From Sanguibacter antarcticus (GTDB lineage: Bacteria; Actinomycetota; Actinomycetes; Actinomycetales; Cellulomonadaceae): DNA of 64,000 nucleotides. The stretch covers positions 2,790,001-2,854,000 of the forward strand of contig NZ_PDJG01000001.1 of NCBI RefSeq assembly GCF_002564005.1, given 5' to 3'. The notes beneath the pieces were generated by a model. That model ran no database searches and had not been told where the DNA came from. It worked only from the letters and a program-made list of their open reading frames with translations. Made by a program: the position numbers and the translations under genes. Positions 50,784 through 59,848 of this stretch are shown here, in pieces. Within the stretch, counting starts at the first letter, position 1. The number at the start of each line of letters is the position of its first letter.

Positions 50784-51953
50784 GTGCCTGAAGAGATCGA
50801 TGTCGTCGCGCTGACGCAGGCGCTCGTCCGCTGCCGGTCGGTGACGCCGGCCGACGACGGCGCGCTGGACGTCGTCCAGGCGGTGTGCGAGGGCCTGGGC
50901 TTCACCGTGACCCGGCTCGAGTTCGACGGGACCCCGAACCTGTTCGCCCGGCGAGGCAGCGGTTCGCCGCACGTGTGCTTCGCGGGCCACACCGACGTCG
51001 TGCCGGCAGGCGCGTCCACGTGGACGTCCGACCCGTTCGCTGCCGACGTCCGTGACGGCGTGATCGTCGGGCGCGGGACGAGCGACATGAAGGGCGCCGT
51101 CGCGGCGTTCCTCGCGGCTGTCGGCGCGCGCGACGCGTCCACCGACGCGGACGCGTCGATCAGTCTCCTCATCACCGGAGACGAGGAGGGCCCGGCCACC
51201 GGTGGGACGGTGCGGGTGCTGGAGTGGATGGCAGCGAACGGGCACGTGCCGGACTTCTGCATCGTCGGCGAGGCCACGAACCCCACCCGCATGGGCGAGA
51301 CGATCAAGATCGGACGCCGCGGCAGCATCGGTGCGCACATCGTGGTCGAGGGGACGCAGGGGCACGTCGCCTACCCGCACCGGGTGGACAACCCGGTGCA
51401 CTCGCTCGTCGGTGCGCTCCACGAGCTGTCCACGACGACGCTCGACGAGGGGACGGACTGGTTCGAGCCGTCGAGCCTGCAGGTCACGAGCGTCGACGTC
51501 GGCAACCCGACGACGAACCTGGTGCCGGCCGTCGCGACCGCACGGCTGAACATCCGGTTCAACGATCTCCACACGGGACGGTCTCTGGAACGCCTCCTGC
51601 ACGACGTCCTCTCTCGTCACTGCACCCGTTTCACTCTCGACGCGACGATCGGCGGGGAAGCGTTCCTCACCGTCCCCGACGCCGCCACGTTCGCGCTGGC
51701 CGCCGCGGTCGAGCAGGTGACGGGGACGGTTCCCACCTTCAACACCACCGGTGGCACCTCCGATGCTCGGTTCGTCTCGGGGTACTGCCGTGTCGCAGAG
51801 CTCGGCCTCGTCGGCGCGACGATCCACCAGGTCGACGAGAGCACGACCGTCGACGACCTCCACCAGCTGACGGCGGTCTACGCGGCTGCGCTGGACGGTC
51901 TGCTGCGGGCCGACGGGCCGCTGACAGATCTGCCGGGGACCCAGGCGGGCTGA
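50784..51953 (+). CDS. dapE: Succinyl-diaminopimelate desuccinylase
   Basis: 389 residues. M20 metallopeptidase motifs: 'VCFAGHTDVVPAG' (zinc His, Asp), 'GRGTSDMKGAVAAF' (bridging Asp), 'ITGDEEGPATGGT' (catalytic Glu-Glu), 'VGEATN' and a C-terminal 'TGGTSDARFV'. It matches the DapE form that ends at about 375-390 residues. It makes LL-diaminopimelate for lysine and peptidoglycan. The start is uncertain: GTG at 50784 has GGGAGG immediately adjacent, too close for a normal ribosome-binding site; a GTG at 50766 is also in frame. Confidence 0.88.
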   Translation: MPEEIDVVALTQALVRCRSVTPADDGALDVVQAVCEGLGFTVTRLEFDGTPNLFARRGSGSPHVCFAGHTDVVPAGASTWTSDPFAADVRDGVIVGRGTSDMKGAVAAFLAAVGARDASTDADASISLLITGDEEGPATGGTVRVLEWMAANGHVPDFCIVGEATNPTRMGETIKIGRRGSIGAHIVVEGTQGHVAYPHRVDNPVHSLVGALHELSTTTLDEGTDWFEPSSLQVTSVDVGNPTTNLVPAVATARLNIRFNDLHTGRSLERLLHDVLSRHCTRFTLDATIGGEAFLTVPDAATFALAAAVEQVTGTVPTFNTTGGTSDARFVSGYCRVAELGLVGATIHQVDESTTVDDLHQLTAVYAAALDGLLRADGPLTDLPGTQAG

Positions 51954-52140
51954 TCGGCCCGTGCCCGTCAGCCTCCTGGGCACGGACGTCACGAGCCGTG
52001 ACTTTCCAGACATGTTTGACATACGTGATGCTCTCGCGGTTGGGTGAGCGCGAACCACCCGCCCGCCACGACGGCGGGGCGCACAGGCTCCGGGCGTCCA
52101 CGCCGGACGACGAGGACCTGCGACGGCGGGAACCCAAGGA

Positions 52141-52158
52141 CGAAACGAGGCGGTTTCG
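52141..52158 (+). promoter_or_regulatory. Inverted repeat around the mannanase ribosome-binding site
   Basis: CGAAAC (52141-52146) and GTTTCG (52153-52158) enclose GAGGCG, and the ATG follows at 52160. It may be an operator for a LacI-type regulator, whose half-sites often carry such AAAC/GTTT cores, or an RNA stem that hides the ribosome-binding site. A -35-like TTGACA lies at 52016-52021 without a good -10. Confidence 0.45.
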
Positions 52159-52159
52159 C

Positions 52160-53605
52160 ATGCGAGATCAGCAGAGCTCACTTGGTAGATGGTCGACGAC
52201 ACGCCGTGCACTGACCGCGCTCACGGTGGGAGCGCTCATGGCGACCGTCACCGCGGCAGTACCGGCAGGGGCGTTCCCCGCGTCGTCGAAGCAGCAGGTG
52301 CTCACCTACCTGTCGTCGATCACGGGCAACGGGGTGGTCTCCGGGCAGCACAACAAGGAGCCTGCTTCCACCCCGGCGAAGTACACCGACGCCGTCAAGG
52401 GCATCACGGGCCAGTACCCCGGGCTGTGGGGCGGCGATCTCATGTTCAACGCCTCGGACGTCAGCAACCGCCAGAGCGTGATCGACGAGGCCAAGGCGCA
52501 GTGGTCCGCAGGCTCCCTCGTGACCTTGACCTGGCATGTGTGTCCCCCCACAGGAGGGTCGTCCTGCGCCTTCGAGGGCGGTGTGAAGTCCCGGATCACG
52601 GACACGCAGCTCGACCAGGTGATCACGGACGGCACGTCGCTCAACGCTGCGTGGAAAGCCCGGCTCGACGAGTCGGTCCCGTACCTGCAGCAGCTCAAGG
52701 ACGCTGGCGTCCCGGTGCTGTTCCGCCCGCTGCACGAGATGAACGAGACGTGGAACTGGTGGGGCGGCTACGGCGCCAAGAGCGCGGAGCTCTACAAGAT
52801 CACGCACGACTACCTCGTGGCCAAGGGCCTGAGCAACCTCATCTGGGTGTGGAACGTGCAGGACAACCCGGCCGGTGGCTGGTCGACGTACTACCCCGGC
52901 AGCAGCTATGTCGACGTGGTCAGCCTCGACGCCTGGTACAAGAACTACCCGAGCACGGCCGACTACCAGCAGATCCAGGCGATCGCGGGCAGCAAGCCGA
53001 TCGCCCTCGCCGAGATGGGCAAGGTGCCGACACCTGCGTTCCTCGCGAGCCAGCCACGCTGGTCCTACTTCATGGTCTGGTCCGAGCAGCTGCAGAACGA
53101 AAACACCAACGCCGAGATCCAGGCCAGCTATTTCGCTGCCCCTGTCCTCAACCGAGGCGAGGTCACGCTCCCCGCAGGCGACAGCACGCCGACGACGTCC
53201 CGCACCGGTGCGATCACGGGGATCGGCGGGGCGTGCGTCGACGTCCAGGCTGCCGGCACCGCGGACGGCACGATCGTGCAGATGTACGCGTGCGCGACGG
53301 GCACCGCCCAGACATGGACGGTCAACGCCCCGACCGGTACGGGAACCGTCGTCAACCCGAGCTCGGGCAAGTGCCTCGACGTCTCGGCAGGCGGCACCGC
53401 GGACGGCTCCCGCGTCCAGATCTGGACGTGCAACGGGACGGGCGCGCAGCAGTGGACGTACAGCTCGGCGAACGGCACGTTCCGCAACCCGCAGTCCGGC
53501 AAGTGCCTCGACGCCGCCGGCGAGAGCAGCGCCAACGGCACCCGGGTGCAGATCTGGACGTGCAACGGCCAGACGAACCAGAGCTGGACGCTCCCGGCCG
53601 TCTGA
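52160..53605 (+). CDS. Secreted GH26 beta-mannanase with ricin-type lectin domain
   Basis: 481 residues. Signal peptide about 1-38 ('ALTALTVGALMATVTAAVPAGA'). GH26 catalytic domain about 40-335 with acid/base Glu193 in 'LFRPLHEMNETWNWWGG' and nucleophile Glu285 in 'PIALAEMGK'. The C-terminus (about 355-481) has three ricin B/CBM13 repeats: 'CVDVQAAGTADGTIVQMYAC...TAQTWTV', 'CLDVSAGGTADGSRVQIWTC...GAQQWTY', 'CLDAAGESSANGTRVQIWTC...NQSWTL'. It would hydrolyse mannan or galactomannan outside the cell. The ATG at 52160 is the one in front of the signal peptide. Confidence 0.92.
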   Translation: MRDQQSSLGRWSTTRRALTALTVGALMATVTAAVPAGAFPASSKQQVLTYLSSITGNGVVSGQHNKEPASTPAKYTDAVKGITGQYPGLWGGDLMFNASDVSNRQSVIDEAKAQWSAGSLVTLTWHVCPPTGGSSCAFEGGVKSRITDTQLDQVITDGTSLNAAWKARLDESVPYLQQLKDAGVPVLFRPLHEMNETWNWWGGYGAKSAELYKITHDYLVAKGLSNLIWVWNVQDNPAGGWSTYYPGSSYVDVVSLDAWYKNYPSTADYQQIQAIAGSKPIALAEMGKVPTPAFLASQPRWSYFMVWSEQLQNENTNAEIQASYFAAPVLNRGEVTLPAGDSTPTTSRTGAITGIGGACVDVQAAGTADGTIVQMYACATGTAQTWTVNAPTGTGTVVNPSSGKCLDVSAGGTADGSRVQIWTCNGTGAQQWTYSSANGTFRNPQSGKCLDAAGESSANGTRVQIWTCNGQTNQSWTLPAV

Positions 53606-53618
53606 CCAGCACGACGAA

Positions 53619-53657
53619 CGCGACGGCGCCGCCCCGGTCAGGGGCGGCACCGTCGCG
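53619..53657. terminator. Strong bidirectional terminator between GH26 and rbsD
   Basis: CGCGACGGCGCCGCCCC (53619-53635) and its complement (53641-53657, one mismatch) around a five-base loop, 13 bases after the mannanase stop and 32 bases before the rbsD stop of the convergent ribose operon. Confidence 0.85.
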
Positions 53658-53689
53658 TTCTGGCTTTCCGCAAGCCCGGTGTGCACTCG

Positions 53690-54073
53690 CTAGAACGACA
53701 CCCCGCACACGAGCGCGGCGTTGGCGAACGCCGTGGCTTCACCGGTGCGCACGAACACCCTCGCCGCGCCGGCGAGCTGTTTGAGGTCGCAGTGCTCGAT
53801 GTACTCGATGTCCGCGAACCGCTCGTTCAGCCAGCCCTCGACCACGGTGCCCCGCGCCTCCTGCGCAGCGACGCACCGGTCGACGACGATCTCGCCCAGC
53901 AGCGCACCGAGCACCTGCTCGAACCTCGGCACACCGTGCACGAGAGCGAGGTCGATCACCGGCACCCCGGCGGGCGCCGGCATGCCGCAGTCGGCGACGA
54001 GGACGACGTCGCCGTGGCCCAGACGGCACAGCGCCGCGCTCAGATCGGCGTTGAGGATGCCTGTGCGTTTCAC
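53690..54073 (-). CDS. rbsD: D-ribose pyranase
   Basis: 127 residues from a GTG overlapping rbsK. 'MKRTGILNADLSAALCRLGHGDVVLVADCGMPAP' with the catalytic His in 'RLGHGD', then 'VIDLALVHGVPRFEQVL' and 'RTGEATAFANAALVCGV', the RbsD pattern. It converts beta-pyranose to furanose ribose. Last gene of the operon. Confidence 0.92.
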   Translation of the reverse strand: MKRTGILNADLSAALCRLGHGDVVLVADCGMPAPAGVPVIDLALVHGVPRFEQVLGALLGEIVVDRCVAAQEARGTVVEGWLNERFADIEYIEHCDLKQLAGAARVFVRTGEATAFANAALVCGVSF

Positions 54074-55053
54074 GCGGTTGCCTCGTTCTCCTGGGTGGCG
54101 GGACCGGTACGGACCTCCGGGAGGATATCGCCCGCGCGAGGGTAGGACGGCTGGGTTCCTGGAGACTGCACCGCGAACGCACCGACCCGCACGGCCAGCC
54201 CGACCGCCTCGCGGAGGGAGTCACCAGCCGCGAGCCGGGCGCTGAGCGCACCCACGAACGCGTCTCCCGCACCGGAGCTGTCCACGGCCACCACCACCGG
54301 GGACGCCACGGCGTCGGTGCCGTCGGCGTCCGCGACGATGGCACCGAGCGCACCGCGGGTGAGGACGACGGACCGCACCCCCCACTCGCGCAACCTCGCC
54401 ACCGCCTCGGCGTCCGAGGCAGGATGCTGCGCTCCTGGCGCGAGCTGCGCCAGGAGCAGCGCGGCCTCGTGCTCGTTCACGACGAGCGGGTCTGCGGCAG
54501 CGATCGTCACCGGGTCCAGCTCGATCACGGGTGCGAGGTTGAGCACCACGCGGCCGGTGGCCAGCCGGGCCGCGGCGACGCTGGCCGCTGCAGGAATCTC
54601 GCCCTGCAGCACCACCACCGCCGCGCCGGCGACGAGGTCGGCGCTCTGGGCGACGACATCGGCGTCCACCGCCTCGTTGGCCCCGGGGATGACGATGATG
54701 GTGTTCTCGCCGTCGTCGGCGACGGTGATCACGGCCAGCCCTGTCGGGCTGTCGACCGTCCGCACGCTGGACAGGTCGACGTCCGCGGACTCGAGGATCG
54801 TCGTGGCGGTGCGGGCGTGTGCATCGCGACCGATCGCGCCGACCATGCTCACCTGGGCGCCGAGCAGGGCCGCGGCCACGGCCTGGTTGGCGCCCTTGCC
54901 ACCGGGCAGCATGGTGATCGACCGACCGATCAGGGTCTCGCCGGGCAGGGGGTGCCGCGCGACGGTGACGACCTGGTCTGCGTTGATCGACCCGACGACG
55001 ACCACCCCGGCACGGGTCGCGCTGGTTCCCGAGGCGTGTGCTGGCACCGTCAC
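54070..55053 (-). CDS. rbsK: Ribokinase
   Basis: 327 residues, GTG start overlapping the rbsB stop. PfkB motifs 'GSINADQVVTVARHPLPGETLIG', 'LPGGKGANQAVAAA', and the catalytic 'DSSGAGDAFVGAL'. It phosphorylates ribose to ribose 5-phosphate for the pentose phosphate pathway. The C-terminus has a 20-residue extension ('GDILPEVRTGPATQENEATA'). Confidence 0.92.
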   Translation of the reverse strand: MTVPAHASGTSATRAGVVVVGSINADQVVTVARHPLPGETLIGRSITMLPGGKGANQAVAAALLGAQVSMVGAIGRDAHARTATTILESADVDLSSVRTVDSPTGLAVITVADDGENTIIVIPGANEAVDADVVAQSADLVAGAAVVVLQGEIPAAASVAAARLATGRVVLNLAPVIELDPVTIAAADPLVVNEHEAALLLAQLAPGAQHPASDAEAVARLREWGVRSVVLTRGALGAIVADADGTDAVASPVVVAVDSSGAGDAFVGALSARLAAGDSLREAVGLAVRVGAFAVQSPGTQPSYPRAGDILPEVRTGPATQENEATA

Positions 55054-55997
55054 TTGGTGAAGTCGCCCACGTTCGTCTTCGTGACAGCGACCACGTCGAC
55101 GGGAACGGTGGCTTCGACGGCCTCGCCGTCGATCGCCTGGACGGCGAGCTCGACCGCGAGCCTGCCGAGCTCGGCGGGCTGCTGGGCGACCGTGGCGTAG
55201 AGGGTGTCTGCCGAGATGGCGGCCAGGCCGTCTTCGGTGCCGTCGAACCCGACGACCATGACGTCAGAGCCGGCCCGGTCTCCGAGGGCCTGGATGGCGC
55301 CGAGCGCCATCTCGTCGTTCTCGGCGAAGATGCCGGTGACGTCGGGGTGGGCCTGGAGCAGGTTGGTGGTCACGTCCAGAGCGGATGCCCGGTCGAAGTT
55401 CGCGGTCTGCTGAGCGACGACGGTGATGCCGGGGTAGGCGGCGATCCCCTCGTCGAACCCGGCGCCGCGGTCGCGGCTGGCCGAGGTGCCCGAGACACCC
55501 TGCAGCGTGATGACGGTGCCCTCCTCCCCCATCGCGGCGGCGAGCTCGTCGGCTGCCTGTCGTCCGCCGGCGACGTTGTCGCTGGCGACGAGGGAGGTCA
55601 GCTCTGCGTCGTTGACCGTGCGGTCCACGCCGATGACGGGGATGTCCGCGGAGAGCAGGGCGTTCACGGAGGCGCTCGAGGCGTCCGAGTCGACGGGGTT
55701 GACGATGACGGCCTTGGTGCTTCCGGCTTCTGCCGTGGCGAGCTGGTTGGCCTGGGTGGCTGAGTCGTTCTGGGCGTCGACGATGTAGAGGTCGACTCCG
55801 GCCTCGTCCGCCGCGGCCTGCGCGCCGTCGCGCAGCTCGACGAAGAACGGGTTGTTCAGGGTGGAGATCGCGAGAACGACCTTGGGCCCGCTGGCCTCGC
55901 CGCTGCTGTCGCGGCCGCAGGCGGTGGTTCCGACGAGGACGAGGGCGGCCGCTGCAGTGACGGCGGCGACGCGGCGGAAGGAGGAGGTCTTCATCAT
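55050..55997 (-). CDS. rbsB: Ribose ABC transporter substrate-binding lipoprotein
   Basis: 315 residues; AAAGGA upstream of the ATG at 55997 (a second ATG follows). Signal 'VAAVTAAAALVLVGTTAC' with lipidated Cys at about residue 27. Periplasmic-binding-protein type 1 fold: 'AISTLNNPFFVELRDGAQAAADEAGVDLYIVDAQND', 'PVDSDASSASVNALLSADIPVIGVDR', 'FAENDEMALGAIQAL'. 44 bases after rbsC. Confidence 0.92.
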   Translation of the reverse strand: MMKTSSFRRVAAVTAAAALVLVGTTACGRDSSGEASGPKVVLAISTLNNPFFVELRDGAQAAADEAGVDLYIVDAQNDSATQANQLATAEAGSTKAVIVNPVDSDASSASVNALLSADIPVIGVDRTVNDAELTSLVASDNVAGGRQAADELAAAMGEEGTVITLQGVSGTSASRDRGAGFDEGIAAYPGITVVAQQTANFDRASALDVTTNLLQAHPDVTGIFAENDEMALGAIQALGDRAGSDVMVVGFDGTEDGLAAISADTLYATVAQQPAELGRLAVELAVQAIDGEAVEATVPVDVVAVTKTNVGDFTK

Positions 55998-56041
55998 GTT
56001 TCCTTTGGTGGGGGTGGGTGTGAGCGAGAGAAGAACGGAGG

Positions 56042-57016
56042 TCAGCTGTTGCGGGTCTTGCGGCGCAGCACGTCGGCGCCGACGGCGAGGGCGATGACCA
56101 GCCCGATGACGACCTGCTGCCAGAACGAGGACACGTTGAGCAGGTTCAGGCCGTTGCGGATGACGACGAGGACGAGCGCGCCGATGAACGTCCCGGAGAT
56201 CTTGCCGAGCCCGCCGGCGAGCGACGCCCCGCCGATGACGACGGCGGCGATCGCGTCCAGCTCGTAGCCGGCAGCGGCCTGCGGCTGAGCGGAGTCGAGC
56301 CTGCCGGCCAGGAGCAGCCCGGCCACGGCCGCAAAGAGCCCGGCGAGGGCGAAGACCGTGACGATGATGCGCTTGACCGGCAGCCCGGAGAGCCTGGAAG
56401 CCTCGGCGTTGCCACCGACGGCGTACATCGAGCGGCCGAGCACCGTGCGGTTGAGGATGAAGGAGGCGACGAGCGCTGTCAGGACCAGGATGACGATCGG
56501 CATCGGTATCGAGCCGACGGTGCTGCCGAGGAAGGACACCTCGGGTGCGGTCTTGATCGGTCGGCCGTCTGAGATCACCAGGGTGAGCCCGCGTGCCACG
56601 CTGAGCATCGCGAGGGTCGCGATGAACGACGGCAGCTTGCCGTAGGCGTTGGCTGCACCGTTGACCACGCCGGCGAGGAAGCCGACGAGCAGCCCGCCGA
56701 TCAGCGCCGCCCAGCCGGGCAGGCCCGCGCTGACGAAGAACCAGCTCGAGGACATGGCCGAGAGCGCAGCGACCGCACCGACGGACAGGTCGATGCCGCC
56801 GGCGACGATGACGAAGGTCATCCCGAAGGCGAGCACCGCCACCGTCGACACCTGGATGCCGATGTTGAGCAGGTTCTGGCCGGTCAGGAAGTCCGGGGTG
56901 GCGATGACGAGCGCAATGCAGAGCACCACGAGGCCGACGAGTGCACCGTTGTTGGCCAGGAACGTCGTGTAGTCGAACGATCGTCGGGTCGGGGTGGCTG
57001 TTGTCGTCTTTGACAT
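56042..57016 (-). CDS. rbsC: Ribose ABC transporter permease
   Basis: 324 residues, about ten hydrophobic segments. The BPD_transp_2 signature 'FVIVAGGIDLSVGAVAALSAM' and 'GGASLAGGLGKISGTFIGALVLVVIRNGLNLLNVSSFWQQVVIGLVI' is that of RbsC. 27 bases after rbsA. Confidence 0.93.
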   Translation of the reverse strand: MSKTTTATPTRRSFDYTTFLANNGALVGLVVLCIALVIATPDFLTGQNLLNIGIQVSTVAVLAFGMTFVIVAGGIDLSVGAVAALSAMSSSWFFVSAGLPGWAALIGGLLVGFLAGVVNGAANAYGKLPSFIATLAMLSVARGLTLVISDGRPIKTAPEVSFLGSTVGSIPMPIVILVLTALVASFILNRTVLGRSMYAVGGNAEASRLSGLPVKRIIVTVFALAGLFAAVAGLLLAGRLDSAQPQAAAGYELDAIAAVVIGGASLAGGLGKISGTFIGALVLVVIRNGLNLLNVSSFWQQVVIGLVIALAVGADVLRRKTRNS

Positions 57017-57043
57017 GAGCTGTTGCTTCCTTCAGTTTCAGGT

Positions 57044-58549
57044 TCAGGTCTGCGTGGCGACGTCGCGGGCGGCGAGCGTCATGACCGCGTCTTGGGTGGC
57101 ATCTGCTGCGCTGAGCTCGCCGGCCAGCCGGCCGTCGCGCATGACGAGGATGCGGTCGCTCATGCCGAGGATCTCGGGCAGCTCGCTGGAGACCATGACG
57201 ATGGCTCCCCCGGCTGCGGTGATGCTGTTCATGAGCTCGTAGATCTCGACCTTGGCGCCGACGTCGACGCCTCGGGTCGGTTCGTCGAGCAGCAGGACGG
57301 TCGAGGCGGCGATGATCCACCGGCCGAACACGGCCTTCTGCTGGTTGCCGCCGGAGAGCGACCGGATCGGCTGCTCGATGGTGTTCATCCGGATCCGGAG
57401 CGTCTCGGAGACGGCCTCGGCGCGGCGCCGCTGACCGGTGAAGTCGGCGAGACCGAAGCGGGCGCTGGACGACAGCGTCGCGTACCCGAGGTTGTCGTTG
57501 ACCGACGCGTCGAGCACGAGGCCCTGACCCTTGCGGTCTTCGGGGACGTGGCCGACCCCGGCCCGAATGGCCGCCTGCACGTCACCTCGGGGAAGCTGGG
57601 CGCCGCGCACGGTGACGGTGCCGGAGTCGTATCGGTCGGCGCCGGCGATGGCACGGACGACCTCGGTGCGACCGGCGCCGACGAGTCCGGCGATCCCGAC
57701 GACCTCACCGGCTCGAACGGTGAAGCTGATGTCGTCGAACCGGCCGGCGCTGGACAGGTGCGAGACCGCGAGCACCTCGGTGAGCGCCGGGGACTCGTCG
57801 GCGCGGCGCGGGAACTGGTCGTCGATGCTGCGGCCGACCATGAGCTGCACGAGCTCGTCTTCGGAGGTGGACGCCGGGACCTCGGCGATGAAGTGTCCGT
57901 CGCGGATGACGGTGACGGTGTCTCCGACCTCGGCGATCTCGTCGAGGTGATGGCTGATGAAGAGCATCCCGACGCCGCGCTGGCGCAGGTCTGCCATCAC
58001 GGCGAACAGCGCCTGGGTCTCGTGGCGGGTGAGCGCGGCGGTGGGTTCGTCGAGGATGAGCACGCGGGCGTCGATGCTCAGGGCCTTGGCGATCTCGACG
58101 AGCTGTTGCTGGGCGATCCCGAGGTCGCCCACCATCGTGTCGACGTCGACGTCGAGGCCGATGAGTGCCATCGCGGCGCGGGCCTGGCGGCGGAGCTCCG
58201 TGCGGTCGACCATGCCGAACCGCGTGGGCGTCCGGCCGAGCATGACGTTCTCGGCCACGCTCAGGCTGGCCACGAGGTTGAGCTCTTGGTGGATGGTCGC
58301 GATGCCGTGGCGCTCTGCGTCTCGGGTGGTCGGCAAGGTGGTCTCGGTGCCGTCCACCAGGATCTGGCCGCCGTCGGGCTGGTAGACGCCGGCGACCATC
58401 TTGATGAGGGTGGACTTGCCCGCGCCGTTCTCGCCGAGCAGGACCTGCACCTGCCCGGGGTAGACGTTGACGGTGACGTCGTGGATGACGGTGACGTGGT
58501 CGAAGGACTTGGTCACGTTCTGCAACGTGACCAGGGGGTGTGCTGTCAT
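57044..58549 (-). CDS. rbsA: Ribose ABC transporter ATP-binding protein (double ABC)
   Basis: 501 residues with two ATPase domains. The first: 'GENGAGKSTLIKMVAGVY', 'LGIAQQQLVEIAKAL', 'VLILDEPTAALT'. The second: 'GLVGAGRTEVVRAIAG' (altered Walker A, as usual in this family), 'LSGGNQQKAVFGRWI', 'VLLLDEPTRGVDVGAK'. Second gene of the operon, 58 bases after rbsR. Confidence 0.93.
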   Translation of the reverse strand: MTAHPLVTLQNVTKSFDHVTVIHDVTVNVYPGQVQVLLGENGAGKSTLIKMVAGVYQPDGGQILVDGTETTLPTTRDAERHGIATIHQELNLVASLSVAENVMLGRTPTRFGMVDRTELRRQARAAMALIGLDVDVDTMVGDLGIAQQQLVEIAKALSIDARVLILDEPTAALTRHETQALFAVMADLRQRGVGMLFISHHLDEIAEVGDTVTVIRDGHFIAEVPASTSEDELVQLMVGRSIDDQFPRRADESPALTEVLAVSHLSSAGRFDDISFTVRAGEVVGIAGLVGAGRTEVVRAIAGADRYDSGTVTVRGAQLPRGDVQAAIRAGVGHVPEDRKGQGLVLDASVNDNLGYATLSSSARFGLADFTGQRRRAEAVSETLRIRMNTIEQPIRSLSGGNQQKAVFGRWIIAASTVLLLDEPTRGVDVGAKVEIYELMNSITAAGGAIVMVSSELPEILGMSDRILVMRDGRLAGELSAADATQDAVMTLAARDVATQT

Positions 58550-58565
58550 GTCCGGCTCCTTTGCC

Positions 58566-58628
58566 GAGGCGGTCGAGCGAGAGAGATCGAGAGAGAAGGC
58601 GAGGCGGTCAAGCGAGAGAGATCGGGAG
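58566..58628. repeat. Tandem duplication at the rbsR 3' end
   Basis: A segment reading GAGGCGGTC-[G/A]-AGCGAGAGAGATCG occurs at 58566 and again at 58601, 35 bases apart. The second copy includes the end of rbsR, so the last codons of the gene were duplicated into the spacer before rbsA. Confidence 0.6.
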
Positions 58629-59618
58629 TGAGGAGGAGGCGCGCACGATGAGCTCGCTGGGCAGGACGACGGATGCGGGCTCCTCGCCTGCGATGACCTG
58701 CAGCAGGAGCTCGACGGCGATGCGGCCCATGTCTTCGACGCTGTGCGCGATGACGCTCAGGGCGGGGTCGAGCAGCGCGAACCATTCGATGTCGTCGAAG
58801 GCGACGAGGGCGACGTCTGTGCCGATCCGCAGGCCTCGACGGTGCAGGATGCTGATGGCGCCGACGGCCATGAGGCTGTCGGCGGCGAGCAGCGCGGTGG
58901 GTGGGTCGGCGAGCTCGAGGAGGGCGTGCACGCCGGCAGATCCGCTGGCGGCCTGGTAGTCGCCGAAGTAGACGAGCTCTGGGTCTTGGCTGAGGCCGGC
59001 CTCGGCGACGGCCTGGGTGAAGGCGGCGAAGCGGTCCCGGCCGGTGGAGGTGGCCTGCGGTCCGGAGATGTAGCCGATGCGGGTGTGCCCTTGTGCGGCG
59101 AGGTGCTGGACGGCCTGGCGGATGCCGGTCTCGCTGTCGGTCGTGACGCTGGGCAGGCGAAAACCGGGGACGGTGCGGTCGACGAGGACCGTGGGGACCT
59201 TGCGTTCGAGGAGTGCGCGCAACCGACCACCGTCGCCGCCGACCGGGGCGATGATGACTCCGTCGACGCGGCGCGAGATGAGGGTGTCGAGGTAGCGGTC
59301 CTGCTGGTCGCTGCTCTCGTTGGCGTTGCCGAGCAAGGTGACGTAGCCCGCTGAGAGACCGGCTTGTTCGGCGGCGTGCGCCAGGTCGGCGAAGAACGGG
59401 TTGCGCACGTCGGGCACGAGGAGGCCGAGGGACTGGGACCGGGCGGAGCGCAGGGCCTGGGCCTGGGCGTTGGGCTGGTAGTCGAGCTGCGCAGCCGCGG
59501 CGGCGACGCGCTCACGGGCGTCGGCCGAGGTGGCCGGGTTGCCCGACAGGACCCTGGAGGCCGTGCCCACGGAGACACCGGCGAGAGCGGCGACGTCCTT
59601 GATCGTTACGGCTTGCAC
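58608..59618 (-). CDS. rbsR: LacI-family regulator of the ribose operon
   Basis: 336 residues from the GTG at 59618 (AGGGAG five bases upstream). HTH 'VTIKDVAALAGVSVGTASRVLSGNPATSADARERVAAAAAQLDYQPNA', then a periplasmic-binding-like sensor domain ('LGLLVPDVRNPFFADLAHAAEQAGL', 'VTTDSETGIRQAVQHLAAQGHTRIGYISGP'). It is the first gene of the rbs operon and so is autoregulated; the palindrome at 59682-59705 is its probable operator. Confidence 0.9.
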   Translation of the reverse strand: MQAVTIKDVAALAGVSVGTASRVLSGNPATSADARERVAAAAAQLDYQPNAQAQALRSARSQSLGLLVPDVRNPFFADLAHAAEQAGLSAGYVTLLGNANESSDQQDRYLDTLISRRVDGVIIAPVGGDGGRLRALLERKVPTVLVDRTVPGFRLPSVTTDSETGIRQAVQHLAAQGHTRIGYISGPQATSTGRDRFAAFTQAVAEAGLSQDPELVYFGDYQAASGSAGVHALLELADPPTALLAADSLMAVGAISILHRRGLRIGTDVALVAFDDIEWFALLDPALSVIAHSVEDMGRIAVELLLQVIAGEEPASVVLPSELIVRASSSLPISLA

Positions 59619-59681
59619 ATTCACTCCCTCGTGTCTGTGTGCGCTGGTGCAGGTGAGGCGATGTTTCTGGCAGTCTTCGTA

Positions 59682-59705
59682 GAATCGTTTCCATGGAAAC
59701 GATTC
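59682..59705. promoter_or_regulatory. 24-bp perfect palindrome, RbsR operator
   Basis: The sequence from 59682 to 59705 is its own reverse complement; half-site GAATCGTTTCCA. It lies 64-87 bases upstream of the rbsR start and has the AT-flanked GTTTCC/GGAAAC core of LacI-family operators. It is the only such site I see in the window. Confidence 0.82.
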
Positions 59706-59848
59706 CATGAGAGTTCGACAAAGGTACGTCCGAGGACCAGGCGTGTCAAGAGGGGTGGTCGTCGCGCTGCTCTGCCGCGTGCGGTCCGGGCTCCTTGCGG
59801 GTCGAGCTCGATGCCGGGCACCACCTCGCGAACGACGCTGGTCAAGAG

